Positions 35,640 through 47,170 of a stretch of DNA of 64,000 nucleotides are shown in pieces; position 1 is the first letter of the stretch; each line of letters begins with the position of its first letter. The DNA is from Ascaphus truei (lineage: Eukaryota > Chordata > Amphibia > Anura > Ascaphidae). Location of the stretch: the NCBI GenBank assembly GCA_036426205.1, contig CM071568.1, positions 122,843,149 to 122,907,148 on the forward strand, read 5' to 3'. Both the position numbers and the translations under genes were made by a program. Below the pieces are notes generated by a model. The model worked only from the letters and a program-made list of their open reading frames with translations, ran no database searches and had not been told where the DNA came from.

Positions 35640-36077
35640 TAGCAATTCCCTTTAATATGTGCATCAATACAATCCACTCGATAAGTAATTCGCTTGCCGA
35701 TTGATCCGTTCTTCTGTGATTGATCGGCGAAGATTTGACTCGGGGGTTCACTAAATGGCTGTCAGTGCAGCAGAGGAGAGCCGAAAATGCAAAGTTCTGT
35801 GGGGAAGATCATGTGACTAGGCAGTCACTAGATACAATTGAGCTCGTGCACTGCTAGAGAGAGGGCAGGGCTCAGAGAGGGGTGTGGCAGAGCCTTTTTC
35901 ACAAGAGGATGGGGGTGTGACTTTGTGAATGGTTGTTCTAAAAACAAAAAAATTATAATACATTAAAAACGTAATTCAGAGTTGTATTAAAAAAACAAAC
36001 AAGTTTTTTCTCATTGTACAGAACTGATTTATTTTAAAAAAAAACACGTAGGATATTGCTTTGTCTGCAGCTTTAAG
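35640..36077. mobile_element. Inverted copy A of a TTAA-ended repeat
   Basis: This block is the inverted counterpart of 37696-38336. Shared sequence includes ATGTGCATCAATACAATC, GTGCACTGCTAGAGAG and TCAGTTCTGTAC. It ends GCAGCTTTAA, matching the TTAAAGCAGC that opens the other copy. Confidence 0.7.
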
Positions 36078-36079
36078 AA

Positions 36080-37340
36080 AGATTTGAAGGGGAGACAGGT
36101 GAGCGGCAGGAAGACGACTTGGGTTAAAGTAGTTGATATGGGAGAGTGAGAACCTCTGTTACAGTTTTAACAGTATAGTGACAGAGGAAATGGTGTATAA
36201 TTGCAATGTTATGGAGGAAAAAACTACAGGTTTTAGCTACATTGTGAATGCGAGAGGAAAATGTAAGGGAGGAGTCAAATGTGAACCCCAGGCAACGTGC
36301 TTTTGATACTGGGTGTAGGATAGTACTGCCAACAGTAATGAAGAAGGGGGCAGTAGAGACAGGCTTGGGAGGAAGTATGAGGAGCGCCGTCTTTGACATA
36401 TTGCCTTCAAGTCGGCGGAGGGCCATCCAGGATGATATAGCGTAGCCACATTCTGAGACTTTGGTCTCTACAGCAGGTGTAAGGTCAGGGGTTGACAAGT
36501 CAATGTGTCATCAGCATAGAGGTGATATTTGATCCCTAGGGATGTGATAAGGTCACCTAAAGTGTGTGTGTAAAGAGAAGCGCTCCCAGGACAGAGCCCT
36601 GGGGTACACCCACAGAGATTTCGACAGAGGAGGTGGTGTTCGCAAACGGGACACTGAAGGTACGGTGGGAGAAGTTAGAGGAAATCCAGGATAGAGCTCT
36701 GTTATACCAAGAGTATGAAGAATGTAAAGAAGAGGGTGGTCCACAGTTTCAAAGGCTTCAGAGAGGTCGAGCAATACGAGCAGCGTGTAATGACCTTTGT
36801 CTTCGTCAGCATGGAGGTTATTAGTTAGTTATTTTAGTGAGGGCTATTTTGGCGGAGTGAGCAGTGCGGAAGCCAAATTGTAGAGTATTTAGGAGGTGAG
36901 AAGATGAAGCAAGTGAGTGAATACAAGGCGTTCAAGGAGTTTATAGGCAAAAGACAGGAGGGAAACAATGATAGACAGGTAGGGTCAAGTTTGCGTTTTT
37001 GAATAAGGGTCTAACTGTGGCGTGGTTTGAAGGAAAAGGGAAAAGTACCAGAGTAGGGGGCGGGGGGGGGGGGAGGGGGGAGAATTGAAAGTGTGTGTAT
37101 ATGTGTATATGTATTAGAGTAGGAGGTTAGAGGGAATGAGGACAAGTGGTAGAGGGAGGAGATCAGCAGCGACACATCCTCCTTTCAGACTGCGGGGCAA
37201 CAACGTTGAGGTTAGGAAGAGGTGTAGAATGTAAGGAGGATACAGAGGGAATGTTTTGAGGAACGGAATCCATCTTTATCTTGAAATAGACAGCAGATAG
37301 TGATTTCACCTCAGGACTTTGCAAAGTCTACCATAAGTTT
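36080..37340 (-). mobile_element. LINE L2 remnant (reverse transcriptase part)
   Basis: The minus strand encodes recognisable L2-type pieces. They are [20 protein letters not shown], then a frameshifted equivalent of the VPQGS turn, then AISSWMALRRLEGNMSKTAL, KARCLGFTFDSSLTFSSRI and HNIAIIHHF. Upstream, LALSPEVKSLSAVYFKIK is visible near 37300. Several frameshifts and stops make it inactive. It lies between the two inverted copies at 35640 and 37696. Confidence 0.8.
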
Positions 37341-37695
37341 TTTATTTTCTACAGCACTAGGGCTATTTGGGGAAAGCAAGTTGATAATTTGTAGCAATAT
37401 TCAGATTAGTTGTTTATTAGTTATGACAGTGTATACAGATCTTTTGAAACCTTACACACCCCTCATTCATTAGTAGAGATCTGCAAAACGGTCAAAATGC
37501 ATTTAAGAAATGTTTTTTAAAAAATAATCAATTTGTGTGTGGTGCCCTATTTATTGGTCCAGCATTAAGAAAATTTGCATATGAAATTGCAATGCACATC
37601 GACTTAACACATGGCAAATCATCTGTAAACCTTGACTGAGCCATGGCTTTTATTTATTTTTTACATGGTACACGACCATTAATAGACCAAATGTC

Positions 37696-38336
37696 TTAAA
37701 GCAGCAGTTAAAGCAATATCATACATCAGTTCTGTACTATGAGAAAATACTTGCAGCATTAAAAAAAAAAAAAAATGTTTTAAAGACATTTTTAACGTTT
37801 CTAATGTAGGAAGCATTTCCAAAGTGACAGCCCCTTTCCCTTCTGATAGGCTCTGGCTCTTGAGCCCCGCCCACTCTCTAGCAGTGCACCAATTGTATCT
37901 AGTAACTGCCCAGTCACATAATATTGCTGGACTACATTGGTGCTGGGTCTGAGGGACACATTAGTCCTGAAACGTTACCTTTATTAGCTCTAATGCTGTG
38001 AATACTTTATTGACGTTTTTTCAAACTCAAAACAAGTCTTCTGTGTGCTCCTTATTTTCCTCTATTTTGTGCCTATTATCAGGTCCAGCTTTGAGACGCC
38101 GGGACCATTAGAAGGTATGCACCAGAAGCAAAATAATATTTAAATACTCTTTACAAACAGTTTTTTGTGCCATTTATACTTACTATTGCTGCTGGACTAC
38201 ATTGCCCACAATGCTGTGCAAGAACTGAATTAAAGAACCCGGAGCAAGCGATCGATTACAGGAGAACGAATCGATCTGCAGCTTAGCTAATCACGTCGGT
38301 GTGCAGATTGTATTGATGCACATATTGAATGGGAAA
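37696..38336. mobile_element. Inverted copy B of a TTAA-ended repeat
   Basis: It begins TTAAAGCAGCAGTTAAAGC and mirrors copy A, including CTCTCTAGCAGTGCACC and GATTGTATTGATGCACAT. It contains an A-run and the motif CTGAAACGTTACC near 37970. Its 3' limit is approximate. Confidence 0.7.
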
Positions 38337-38416
38337 AAATATATATTAATTTTAAAAAACGGCAGCTTGAACTGTGTATGCTTTCTAAAATCCCGAGGGG
38401 GTTCCCAGCACTGAAA

Positions 38417-40934
38417 TTAGACAGAAGAGATTTGGATATGCCACAAAGTCTTTATATAGCAAAAGAACACATAGCACAAATAACACAATACCAAAAGTAC
38501 ATTATGAAATTTACTGATACTTTAAAGGACACAGTCCCAGTGTGAACATAAAAATAACTAAGAGGAGGGAGGGAAGGGAGAAGGAAAGAAGATAAAACAG
38601 CATAAAAGGGGAAGTGAGCAATATATGAACAAGGGGGGCAATGTTTTGGCGGGTGAACCCCCTTCTGGCCTTTCCCAAAGACCAGATGGGTCTTCGGTAC
38701 TTCTCTTGGTGCCCTACAATTAAAACCTCCCTCAAAAGGTATATCCAGAGGGGTGTGACCCCACATGATGTTATTTAGGCTAAATGGACCCATGTTGACT
38801 GCCAATGACTATTCAAGGATAACAGAGTTAAAGCAATTTTGAGAATCAGAGCATACAGGTTAAGAGTTAAACAATAGCTGGACAAAGATCCCACAAGGGG
38901 TTAACGTTAGGCGTAGCTCCACTGAGCTTTAGAGCAGAGTAGGAAGTCCTACTCTGAAGACTCGACACACAATATGGGAGGAACCAGCCACAGAGTCTAC
39001 GTTATGGTGATGTGAATCAAAACTCAAGCAGGGTAGTGATTTCATATGTGGCCGGCCTGTCTCAGAAAAATCCTCCATGGAGATGAGTAGCCCGGCGTCA
39101 GACCGTGGAGAAACAGGACACAGAGGGTCCTGGTTGCTATGAGAACAACCAGGCAGTATAGAGCCCAGAGAAAAGCCCATGGATGTGTTGTCTCAACAGC
39201 AAGTCCAGTGTAGCAGGAAAAAAAACAGAGAAAAATACCGTAATATGTAAATAAAATATCACACACTCCGATTATTGTGACTTGGTACCCATGCTCAGAG
39301 CAATATCTGTAGTTGATAATGAAAACTCGCACAGTTGGAAAAGTAAGTACAAACACCAGCGCCACTAATTACAAACCTAGTCAATGACAGGAGCAGGTTA
39401 TGTCTCTCAGTATAGAACATGCAATTGCTCACATGCTAGACTATAGGGGGTAGCCGACCCCGTGAGTGGGGACACACGTCAGAGGCAAGGAGCAACGGCA
39501 CAATAAACAGTCAATACCAGTCTAAGGAAAAAGGTGAAAAGTCCTACTTTAAGTAGGGGAAGGTCTAGTTATGCTATTGCTCGTTCCTTGGCTGCCATGG
39601 TTATCACCTACCACTACCCTACACACATTACCACCTATAGTATACCATTGGTGCGATTGCTGCCTCCATGTGAGCAATTGCATGTTCTATACTGAGAGAC
39701 ATAACATGCTCCTGTCATCTGTCAATGACTAGGTTTATAATTAGTGGCACCAGTGTTTGTACTTAGTTTTCCAACTGTGCGAGATGTCATTGTCAACTAC
39801 AGATATTTCACTGAGCATGGGTACTAGATAGTCACAATAATCTGAATTAGTGTGATATTTTATTTACATATGTTCAGTGTTATTACAGAACTGCTGATTA
39901 CGGTATTTTTTTGTGGGTTTTTTTTATGCCACAATGGACCCGCTGCTGAGACAACACTTCCATGGGCTTTTCTCTGGGCAGTAGAGAGCGTCGGATCGTT
40001 CCCTTAGCAACCAGGACGCTCTGTCTCCTGTATTTCCACAGTCTGACGTCTGGCTACTCCTCATCTCCATGGAGGATTTTTTGGTGACAGGCCCCCACCC
40101 CGATGACATTACCGGCTTGAGTGTTGATGCAGTCACATCGCCATAACGGAAGCGCTGTGGCTGGTGCCTCCCATATTGTGACGCTGCGTGCTGAGGGTCC
40201 AATCGGCTGCCCTAGACACCGCCTCCCTTGAATGTCACCACCCAATGTGGATGTAAAGCACAGTTTTTTTTTTACCAGGCGCCCATTTTGCTCCAGAGAC
40301 TCTTTGAATTGCACTGCCTGTTTGCCTGGGACTTCCTACTCAGCTCAGCGGAGCTACCGTAACATTAACCCCTTGTGGGATCTTTGTGCAGCTATTGTTT
40401 TACTTATTTAACCTGTATGCGCTTATTCTTAAAATTGCTTTGTTGTACTTGAATAATCATTGGCAGTAGAAGCTATTTCTTACAGTTCTGATTAAGACAC
40501 TATCCATAAAAATAATAATTCTGGGCTTCTCTATTATCCCTGACTTAGGTCCATTTATCCTAAATAACATCACGTGGGGTCACAACCCTCTGGATATACT
40601 TTTGAGGGAGGTTTTTAAATTGTAGGGCTCCATGGGAAGTAACAAAGACCCATTTGTTCTTTGGGAACGGGCCAGAAGGGGTTAACCTCCCCACCCCCAC
40701 TGAAACGTTGCCCCCTCGTTCATTTATTGCTCATTCCCCTTTTTTATGGTGTTTTGTCTTCTTCCCTTCCCCCTTGTCCCCTTCTCTACCTCGTTATTTT
40801 TATGGTCACACTGGGACTGTGTCCTTTAATGAAATCAGAATATTTCATTATGTACTTTTGTTATCGTGTCATTTGTGTTGTGTTGTTCTGCTATATAAAG
40901 ACTTGTTGGCATATCCAAATCTCTTCTGTCTAAT
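38417..40934. mobile_element. Large foldback element with arms over 1 kb
   Basis: The left arm (38417-39437) and right arm (about 39672-40934) are imperfect inverted repeats. Examples: AGAAGAGATTTGGATATGCC faces GGCATATCCAAATCTCTTCT, and AGTATAGAACATGCAATTGC faces GCAATTGCATGTTCTATACT. Similarity holds over the whole arm with indels; the right arm is longer. The central spacer of about 230 bp is unrelated. No transposase frame was recognised. The short frames within the arms encode nothing familiar. Confidence 0.88.
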
Positions 40935-41233
40935 ATGGAGATGTGTAGAACGCCAGTGCATCAGAAAAACAAGTCCTTTGATATTTGAACATCTGCAGTT
41001 GAACAACTCCCAATAAGCTGTATAATGCAATAAAGTTACCCTAATAGGGTTTGAGGGACTAGTACTTAATGCCACAGGCACCAATAAATAATAGTACAAC
41101 TAATGTCCCATATAGTGAGACTTAAAGGGGTATGGCAACCCACAAATATAACTCACTTTTGAATTCCAGGATCCAGGGAAGTATTCCACAGCAGGGATAA
41201 GTAGCACGCAGTCCACCAGTATAAGAAGCAGGA

Positions 41234-41458
41234 ACAGGTAGAAAAAGGGCAGTGCACTGCCTAGAAAAACAGGAGGCGGCTCAAGGAAGCAAAATAAAAT
41301 ATTGATTTCATAAAAAAATTAGACAAAGGTCCCCCCCTAGCCACAGCAAGTATCCACCAGGGACCTTTGTCTAATCTTTTTATGAAATAAATATTTTCTT
41401 TGGCTTCCGTGAGCCTCCCCCTGTTTTTCTAGGCAGTGCACTGCCTTTTTTCTACCTG
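41234..41458. repeat. Palindromic repeat, about 100-bp arms
   Basis: CAGGTAGAAAAAGGGCAGTG faces CACTGCCTTTTTTCTACCTG, and TTAGACAAAGGTCCC faces GGGACCTTTGTCTAA, around a short centre near 41340-41360. Non-coding. Confidence 0.85.
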
Positions 41459-41459
41459 T

Positions 41460-44088
41460 GTCTAATTTGGAGTGCTGGAACCCCCTTGGGATTTTGGAAA
41501 GTATTGTTTTTGATGGGCTCGGGGTCCTTCCTTGTTCTTGCACCACCTGTGACACATTACTCAAACGGTCTCATTGTTGCGTGCTCCCTATTCCATATAC
41601 TTTGTCTTACTGTGTATGCATCTACTGTACATCTCACATTTTTTGCCTACAAGAACTGTGCAATATCTGTTAGAGGCAATGGAAATATTTAAAGATGGAA
41701 GCTTTTAGCCTCTATTTACTAAGTAGTACTTCCTGTGCTAGAAGTCGCCTTACAGCTCATTTAAGTTAGTGCCTGTTATCTTATGGCAGAAGACGGCTTA
41801 ATAAATATTGGCCATTGTACTAATTATACAGTATATGAATTGGTTTATTCAGTGAAACTGCATTCTCTGTCACCACCATTGACTTCACTATTGCCGTGAG
41901 TCTCTTGGCATTGATGTTAGGTATTGCAGTGCGATAAGGGCCGCCGATGGGGGGGAGAGTCGGAACAAGAGTCCCAGGCCTGGTGGCTGTGGGTAGCCCG
42001 GCCAGATGTCACGCCCAACTTCTTTGCCCAGCTGCCGGTTCTCTGGTTGCCACCAGGCCTCGGTTCTCGCTAGCTGCAGGCTTGCCTCTCCATCACTCTG
42101 CTTCTCTCTGACCCAGGTGCTCACCAGGCCTCCGTCAGCACGCTGTGCCCAGCTTCCGGCATGGGACCGTTATTTAGAAATAATTACTAGAAGGCATCAA
42201 CACAACATTTTAAAGGGTAGAGACCATGCTCGATCAAGCAACTTTTCTGAGTAAGGATGTGGCTATTGTCCACACACCTGCAAACTGAATGCAGACCACC
42301 AAACATGAGATACTCCTGAACCGTGTAATACAAATAAGGCATCATTGAAAAATATATTAACCCCTCAGTGCCAGAGGGGCATTGCATTGCCTGACCTCCT
42401 CTGGCAGTAAAAGGTATCGAATTTAGAATATGAACCAGAGTGTGAAAAGACACCCTAAAAAAAACTTGAGATTAGTGGCAGAAACAAAACCATAAAATGG
42501 TCAATGAATAGACCCTTCTGCTTAATCTCAGATCAATGTAATTATAAAAGAGGAGGTGCTGGAGCTGATGGACTTGGTGTATTTGCCCAAAATAAAACAC
42601 CCATGTTACTGTAGTTGTGGCTATATGAAAAGCAGTACAAGAAGTATTCCTTATTGTAGCACTGTACGGAGCTTGGAAGACCAAGACACACAATTCCACA
42701 CCTAAGAACATACATCTTAAAATCGGCCAGTCTCTCTGACAAGCAAGCCAAAGAAAATACAAAAAAAAATTCTTAAGTTATTATTCTTACTTTATTTAAT
42801 GTCTTCCTTTTAAAAATAAGAATGTATAAAAACCAAAGCTGGAAATCCATATCACGTCAGGTCTTAAATTAGAAAAACAAATGGAATGTATGTTACCTTT
42901 ATATTTATCACTTAACATTTTCTTGATCTTTTCCCATAGCAAAAAAAAAAAAAGAATCCACGTTTTTGTTTTTAATAAACCATGCTAGAAAAATGTAAAA
43001 AGCAAGAACACAAATGACACAGACAAACAAAAGTAGAAGTTGAAAAGAGCATAGTGTTATATTTTGGTTCCTACATGATTGATATGACAATCTTTAAAAA
43101 AAAAAAAAATAGTGGTATTTTCTGATCCCCTTTTATTGTTAATAATTAAGTCTCCTGGTTAGCCACGTTTAAGTCGTCTTATAACAAAGCTGGCTCTTAT
43201 TAAGTCCATGGTACCAGCCTGGCTTTGAATTCATATATATATTATTTGTAGACATATCAGGAAACTAATTCATTCTGTTCAATTTGGTCTTACAGGTAAT
43301 AAAAAATAAAAAAAAATAAAAAAAAAAGTTGAATAATACTGAAAGAAACCAGAAAAAAATACTATAGCTTCTGCAGTTCATTACAGTTCCCAGATATATC
43401 AACAAAGTAATCCCATTTTCTGTTGTCTCTGATGTGTAGATAAGGCTAAAACATTTCCTGTAAATTAAAACAAAAAACAGATTTTGACCCGTCCATAATT
43501 CTCCCCAAAAGACATACTGTAATCATACCACAGGGGACAACCGTTAACAGCGTATTTTGATCACCAATAAATAATTTTCCATTGTTATCCCATCAGAAAA
43601 GAGTCAATAACAGTCATGATACAGCACAGCATGTAACACTTATTCTACAGTAATCAAACGTGTTAGGAGGAAGCAGGTTTCTCCATTCCCACAAATGTTT
43701 TGTCCAGAGTCTACCACTGTTGACCAGCAAGTGGTGCTGTAGAACCAAGACATCCCGACATGGGCTCTGCCTCACCTTCCGGTGTCACAAAAATATAGAA
43801 ATCTTATTCGGCCAGCTATTGCTTTCAAAATGCATAGCCATAGAAAACTTATTTTTTTTTTTTTTTAGATTTAGAAAATATAGATCTATAATGTTTTTTA
43901 AAAATATGTTTTTTTTTCTCTTAATTATCAGACAAATGAGCCGCAACATGTTTGTGTGATTGTAGAGAATTTACACACAGCTATATGCAAGAGAGGTACC
44001 GTAGACAAAGGGGCAGAGTGCCTTTGGGATGTGAAGCGTACCCAGCTGCTAATTCTCTTCTGAATTGAATGTTAAAAGGTTGGGGTGC
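41460..44088. other. Downstream of PARD6G, no gene recognised
   Basis: Mostly AT-rich sequence. A CCTCAGTGCCAGAGGGGC motif at about 42364 recurs near 60930 (TGAGTGCCAGAGGGGC) and is probably repeat-derived. Part of the right end may belong to a long PARD6G 3' UTR. Confidence 0.4.
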
Positions 44089-44094
44089 TTTATT
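44089..44094 (-). terminator. PARD6G: Candidate PARD6G polyadenylation signal
   Basis: TTTATT on the plus strand gives AATAAA on the minus strand, about 370 bp after the stop codon. More distal hexamers exist, so the true 3' end is uncertain. Confidence 0.35.
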
Positions 44095-44465
44095 TACAGA
44101 AGCTGGGCTGGTTTTGTATTGCAGTGGATACAGTATGAAAAACAAGTGATGCTTTGGTAGCAGAACATGTGCAGTTTGGAAGGCTCGAGGAGATCATTTT
44201 CACAGACGCCAGCTATCACCCACAAGTTTATCCAAGGAAATAGATGTTCCAGTAACACGCAACCACAGCCTGGAACTGGAATATAAACATACATGACATT
44301 AATTTCGATATGTACCATTTTGACCACTTTATGTCTAACTCACATAGGCAACTGTTCATTTACGTAAGACTCAAGGTCTGAAAGAGTATCGTTTTTGTAT
44401 TCGTCTTCATGTCTGCAAGTGTCAGACTTTATTTGGCTGCCATGTCAGGCAGTCCTGGGAAGTAC

Positions 44466-45325
44466 CTAAAGCGTAATAACAGTACCATCCTCCTCAATGC
44501 CTCCTTTGGGAATTACTAAGCTGTTCCGTGGGTCAGCTTTTAAGCTGCTTAGTATTTTGTGGATACTGCCATTGCTCTCCCGCCCAGAATGGTTAAGCAC
44601 CAGGTCTCTCTCCAGCCTGTGGCTCATACTACTGCCGTTGATTCGCGACAGGCTGCCCGAAGGAAGGCTGTGAGATTTAGGAATGTGGCGGGGCTCAAGA
44701 CTACCCTCAATAACAATGTCGGCGTCATCGTCGCTCTCCATCTCGTCTGGGTGGAAGTTCTGCAGAAGGTGAGCAGACGGCAAGCTGTGGTGACTGGCCG
44801 TGCTGTCTGTAGACTGCCCTGAACTTCCAGACATCCGGCTGCTCCGGATAACATTGTTCCTTTGGTTTGCAGGCTTGACCGTGATAATTAGGTTGTGGCT
44901 GTTCGCAATCATCATATCCGTTACCTGGTCAAGAGTCTTTCCTGCTACCTCAATACCGTTCACCTCCAGAACCTCATCATTCACAGCTAGCAGACCTGTG
45001 CTCTCTGCTAAACCTCCAGGAACCATTCTAGAAATGAATATCCCCGGCACTTTCTCCAAACCATGAGGCGTCACCCTGACACTAGTGCCATCCCGAATAT
45101 AGAATCCCAGTGGCTTTTCACATCCATGCCGATAAAGCCTAACTCGTCTGTGTGTCTCAGGAAGTATGTCCACGTCAATGATGGAGGAGACCGGTCTAAA
45201 GTCATGGGGCATGCTGATGTTAATGTGAGGTTTACGGTTCCTGAGACTGTCATTGCGAAGCGTCACCAAGGCCTTCTTCTTCCTGTTTAATGTAGCCGTC
45301 CCAAAGGTGCTGTAGTCTACTTCTT
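44466..45325 (-). CDS. PARD6G: PARD6G terminal exon (semi-CRIB and PDZ domains)
   Basis: The exon follows TGTTTGCAG and encodes the last 285 residues of a PAR6 scaffold. PAR6 couples Cdc42-GTP to atypical PKC and PAR3 in the cell-polarity complex at the cell cortex. Visible parts are the semi-[23 protein letters not shown] (about residues 38-56) and the PDZ domain (about 59-152) with [32 protein letters not shown] and [10 protein letters not shown]. The acidic segment [15 protein letters not shown] follows, then SGSLSRIN and the C-terminus EEDGTVITL. The tail segments and ADNP2 synteny indicate the gamma paralogue rather than A or B. The exon opens with two bases of a split codon. The N-terminal PB1 domain, on upstream exons, is not in the window as far as I can see. 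Confidence 0.93.
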
Positions 45326-45420
45326 CTGCAAACAGAAAAAAAACAAAACGTATTTCTTAGTAATGGTAACTGTATAACCAGTGATAATTAGATACATGTC
45401 GGTATTTGAGCATCTAAAAA

Positions 45421-45565
45421 GTAGTGGTTCTCAAAACTCTCCTCTAGAATCTCCAGCAACACAAATTTATGACTAATGATTTTACACAGGTCAGTGCACC
45501 AAATTTGCAGTTTTATTAATCGCTCTGGCTCATGGCTCCTGGGAAGAGGTTTGAGAAGGACTGAT
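45421..45565. mobile_element. Small hAT-like MITE
   Basis: The ends are inverted: TAGTGGTTCTCAAAACTC on the left, CAGTCCTTCTCAAACCTC from the right. Flanks ATCTAAAA and ATCTAAAT are similar but offset by two bases on the left, so the target duplication is only suggestive. Confidence 0.55.
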
Positions 45566-46252
45566 CTAAATGAATCCATAGTCATTACTTTATTGCTTAT
45601 GGAAGGAATTCAGTCAACTGAAACGGAACAGAACAGAGGACAAGCATGACAGAAGTTACGTTTGTTTTTTCGTCTTTGCAAAACAGCAACCTGCTCCTAG
45701 ACCGGCTGTAACAGTAACCATAAAAAGGAGGAAGAATATGATTAGCCATTTAAAATATTAAATAGAAAATCAGCTACACAAGACATTAGACTGGCCAATA
45801 CTGCTCTACTCCAAGAAGTTACAGGTCATTCTGTTAGCAAAAGTTTACCAGACCAGTTGTCAAGTTCATGTCAGAAGCACAAAGTGTGCAGAATATGGAT
45901 CAATCCGCATATTGATAACATGCCACAATACACAATTTATAAAAAATGAGCCAACAGGAAATTAGTTTAAAAAAAAAAGGAGAGATCATAGTTTCACATG
46001 TATACTGTACAGCCTTCTTGTTCTCTCAGATATAATTATTTTTAAGGCAAGCTAGTAAAAGCATTTATAGGTTCTTTACCTTATCTCCACAAAGCATTAA
46101 GGGCATCAATAAATATTGAATTCTGCAAAGGCACCAACGTGGTGAATGCTTCAGGCAAACAACTATTTAATATATTGTTTTTAATATGCACCAAGACTGA
46201 ACACATTACTAAAACCTGCAAATCAGCAGTCACACAGCATGTTCTAAGCCAG

Positions 46253-46412
46253 TGGTTCTGAACTGAAGGATCACCGGCTACATCAGGTTATAAGAAACAC
46301 GACAGCACGTGTACCCACATAAATGCACCTAAGTTTCATGTGACTGTTGGGTGGTTGCTCTGAAGCCTGATCTGATTCTGGCCCGAGGAGACATTTGAGA
46401 ATCGCTGCACTA
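46253..46412. mobile_element. Small hAT-like MITE (degenerate)
   Basis: The left end CAGTGGTTCTGAACTG and right end (reverse complement CAGCGATTCTCAAATG) form imperfect inverted repeats of the CAGTGGTTCTCAA type. No target duplication is clear. Confidence 0.45.
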
Positions 46413-46908
46413 CGCTTTGTCACAAGGAGAACCACTTTCAAATAGCTGTATATAAAGTAGCATAGTCCATGGCAGAGTTATAATGGGTCTCAGGAAAATG
46501 CACACATAGGACATTTTATTTTACAGAGTGAAAAAATATATTACCTCTCCAAAATACACATCAATAAAGCAAAATAAAACAATAACAATGAACAAACTAT
46601 GCAAAGAATGAGGAATGTGGCTACAACGGCACAGAACACCACCACAAAAACATCTACACAAACATTATGGCTGAAGTAAGAATTGCAGCTTTGCAAACTT
46701 TCACATGTGAAACGGAGCATGATCTTTTGGGGGCGACAGGATTTGTTTTGTCCTTTGAGAAAATGAAAGCAGAAAAACGAAGAGCTGCTGTAATTTATTC
46801 TTCCAGAAGGTCCCCCAGCTGACAAAGCACCCACTGTATTACGGTGTCACCTAGCACAGTAAGAGACAACCTGTGTAGAACTCGTGTGATGCATAGACTT
46901 TTCTGTAA

Positions 46909-47170
46909 GGCCGCGCGTGTAGTGCCCACGACGGGCGACGTCGCCCCAAAAACAAATACATTGCCGCCGCCGCGACAATGCGACGGAGCGATGTCGCGTC
47001 ACCAAATTTGGAAGCTGGCAATATTTGATTTTTCAAGGGCTGTCGCCTCATGTGACAGCCCCTGAACCAATCAAATGTCCAGAAGCCTGCGACGCCGCCG
47101 CAACGCGAAATATAACTTTCGCTAGCGGCGACGGGTAACGTCACCCGTCGCAGGCACTATACGCGCGGCC
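46909..47170. mobile_element. Harbinger-like MITE, 262 bp
   Basis: The ends are GGCCGCGCGTGTAGTGCCCA and, from the right, GGCCGCGCGTATAGTGCCTG, extending to a shared GACGGGCGACGT/GACGGGTGACGT. Flanks are TAA (46906-46908) and TAT (47171-47173), compatible with a decayed TWA target duplication. It is dense in CpG, unlike the surrounding DNA. Confidence 0.8.

Noticed and set aside
45267..45269. Codon at 45269 as the start of the PARD6G frame
   Set aside because: It is GTG, not ATG, and conserved sequence continues upstream to the splice acceptor at 45326; it is an internal Val.
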